Program-made: the position numbers and the translations under genes
Shown: positions 5,345 to 6,575 of the stretch, piece by piece
Numbering within the stretch: position 1 is the first letter of the stretch
Layout: each line of letters opens with the position of its first letter
Assembly: GCA_003650865.1 (NCBI GenBank)
Contig: QMSN01000055.1
Coordinates: 1-6,575, forward strand
Reading direction: 5' to 3'
DNA from: Thermoprotei archaeon
GTDB lineage: Archaea; Thermoproteota; Methanomethylicia; Nezhaarchaeales; WYZ-LMO8
DNA length: 6,575 nucleotides
Notes under the pieces: model-generated
Database searches by the model: none
Told to the model about the DNA's origin: nothing
The model's input: the letters and a program-made list of their open reading frames with translations, nothing else

Positions 5345-6575
5345 CTTCAAGCCTTGAGTTGATGAGTAGAGGCCGCAAGTTTCTCGTAGTGCTCTTTGTA
5401 ACGATTCTTCTAAGCTTGGCTTTGAGGGATCTAGTTTTAGCCTTAGCGTCACTAGCTATGTTAACAATACTTCTCGTAGATGTGCTCCTCCTCTTAAAAA
5501 GGTCTGGTAGGATTAGAGGCGAGGTGGAGCCATCAAGCCTGAGGTTGAGAATTAGAGCTGGAAGCAGCCACACGGTTCAACTCTTCGTTAAAAGCCGAGT
5601 GGACTGCGTAAAGCTTGGAGAGAGCTATGACTGGATTAAGTGTTCCTCAGCTAGTCGTGAAGAGCTGACCACGATAAATCTACGCGTTGAACCTCGATCC
5701 CACGGCAAGTACTTCCTAGACGGCTTGAGAGCTGAGCTCTACAGCAACCTCAAGCTCATGCGCTTAGACAAGAAGCTCAACTTTAAGCTTGAGCTAACAG
5801 CTTACCCCAAGGTCTTGCCCTGGCTCCTCAGGGTCTTAGAATTCCTGTATGGAGCTGAAGGAGTCTACGGCGAGCTTCCCTCTAAGATTACTGGAGTGGG
5901 CTTTGAGTACTACGGCACTAGGGAGTTTGCTCTAGGCGACAACCCTAAGTTAATGGATTGGAAGGCAACTGCCAAGCTCTTAAAGCTCATGGTTAAGGAG
6001 TTCCTGAGGGAGAGGGCTGGGCTCAGCGTAATCCTGTACAACGACGAGTGCCTTGGTCCCTCTACTAGGGATGAGCAATCCTCTCTGCTCTTGTCGTCCC
6101 TACTGGCCCTAGCTATGAGGGGAGAGGCTATTGGGGGACTCGTAATAAAGTCGGGTTTGAAGGTTCTCTTCACGTCGTTTAGGCTTAGCCCGCACGAAGC
6201 CTTAAAGGTGGCCTTAGCCCACATTCTGGAGTCTAACCCTCTAGTCGAGCCCCTTCTATACGACGTATTTGAGCCTAAGCCCGCTAGCAGGATCGTGAAA
6301 ATGCTGAGGAAGCTTAGAGCTGAAGGGCTTGAGAGAATAGCTAAGCACAGGCTTAAAGCCGAGGTTACACCCATAGGTAGCATAGCTGGCCCGTACACTA
6401 AGCTTGGGGACAACCTCCTGTACGTGGGGACAGCCGTGTGCGACTCGAGGTTTCTCTTAGAAGTCGCCTACGCAGCGCTAACCAAGGGCTACAGAATAAC
6501 GGTTTTAACACCAGCCAGACCTTGGCTGGACTCGCCTCCTGAAGATGTTGATAGAGTGCGCCTCCTCCACTCTAA
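5341..6575 (+). CDS. DUF58 protein with two membrane helices (3' end outside window)
   Basis: The frame stays open from TTG at 5341 to the window edge, giving 411 complete codons; DUF58 proteins are often about 400-450 residues, so little should be missing. Residues about 13-53 are two closely spaced hydrophobic helices split by a single R-D pair, and a beta-rich domain covers about 58-155. The DUF58 core follows: YYGTREFALGDNPKLMDWKA at 190-209, then LMVKEFLRERAG at 216-227, the equivalent of the family's REY-x-PGDDP-x-x-IDWKATA and MVREFE. After it comes a VWA-like fold, but where the DxSxS metal site is expected the sequence reads ILYNDECLG (about 231-239), so metal binding is probably lost. 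Towards the end, GDNLLYVGTAVCD and GYRITVLTPARPW look like the late strands of a VWA fold. The start overlaps the MoxR stop (TTGA). DUF58 is the usual partner of MoxR. ATG at 5362, 7 codons later, is the alternative start. Confidence 0.93.
   Translation, partial: MTSSLELMSRGRKFLVVLFVTILLSLALRDLVLALASLAMLTILLVDVLLLLKRSGRIRGEVEPSSLRLRIRAGSSHTVQLFVKSRVDCVKLGESYDWIKCSSASREELTTINLRVEPRSHGKYFLDGLRAELYSNLKLMRLDKKLNFKLELTAYPKVLPWLLRVLEFLYGAEGVYGELPSKITGVGFEYYGTREFALGDNPKLMDWKATAKLLKLMVKEFLRERAGLSVILYNDECLGPSTRDEQSSLLLSSLLALAMRGEAIGGLVIKSGLKVLFTSFRLSPHEALKVALAHILESNPLVEPLLYDVFEPKPASRIVKMLRKLRAEGLERIAKHRLKAEVTPIGSIAGPYTKLGDNLLYVGTAVCDSRFLLEVAYAALTKGYRITVLTPARPWLDSPPEDVDRVRLLHS

Noticed and set aside
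5362..5364. ATG as the start of the DUF58 gene
   Set aside because: It lacks a ribosome-binding site; the in-frame TTG at 5341 has GGAGGT 9 bases upstream and the overlapping stop/start arrangement. It remains possible.
5174..5573. Two overlapping - strand open frames across the MoxR/DUF58 junction
   Set aside because: They are shadows of the two well-supported + strand genes and cover the conserved C-terminus of MoxR; no family motif is visible in them.
5910..6413. Long open frame of 167 codons on the - strand
   Set aside because: It lies fully opposite the DUF58 gene, including part of its conserved core; the + strand protein has clear family motifs, and the antisense product has no recognisable domain.
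1..6575. Mobile elements, CRISPR arrays, tRNA or rRNA genes
   Set aside because: Nearly every base is in a supported gene; no terminal inverted repeats, transposase motifs, spaced repeats or RNA-gene signatures were seen.

Overview
The window looks like a piece of an archaeal chromosome, probably from the Thermoproteota (TACK) branch. The reasons are strong GGAGGT(G) ribosome-binding sites in front of TTG start codons, heavy use of AGG/AGA arginine codons, archaeal-type DUF1616 membrane proteins, and secreted regions dense in N-glycosylation sequons. The lineage is inferred from these traits; no rRNA or other marker gene is present.

All eight genes lie on the + strand and are packed head to tail, mostly with overlaps or gaps of only a few bases. 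The window therefore looks like the inside of one long operon, cut at both ends. In order it holds: (1) the 3' end of a gene whose product resembles the C-terminus of DUF1616 proteins (1-105); (2) a winged-helix-like domain joined to the membrane half of DUF1616, without the C-terminal beta domain (72-689); (3) a two-helix membrane protein with a soluble domain of unknown function (694-1377); (4) a small multi-helix membrane protein (1380-1640); (5) a large secreted, membrane-anchored protein with a helical region, three Ig-like repeats, one membrane helix and a DUF4129-like cytoplasmic tail (1624-3480); (6) a DUF4350-type protein anchored at both ends with an EF-hand-like loop (3480-4376); (7) a MoxR-family AAA+ ATPase (4418-5344); (8) a DUF58 protein with two N-terminal membrane helices, open at the window edge (5341-6575).

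MoxR-DUF58 pairs beside DUF4350, DUF4129 and often transglutaminase-like genes are a recurring but poorly understood association in bacteria and archaea. The working picture, which is inference, is a cell-envelope complex. The cytoplasmic MoxR ATPase would act through DUF58 and the DUF4129-like tail on glycosylated extracellular parts built from Ig-like and DUF4350 domains, with DUF1616 and the small membrane proteins as further membrane parts. Points to look at are a substituted sensor-1 motif in MoxR, a metal site in DUF58 that appears lost, an exact 96-residue repeat spacing in the Ig protein, and a shortened DUF1616 copy directly behind another DUF1616-like gene. I see no RNA genes, mobile elements, CRISPR arrays or terminators. 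The longest stretch without a gene is 41 bases (4377-4417).
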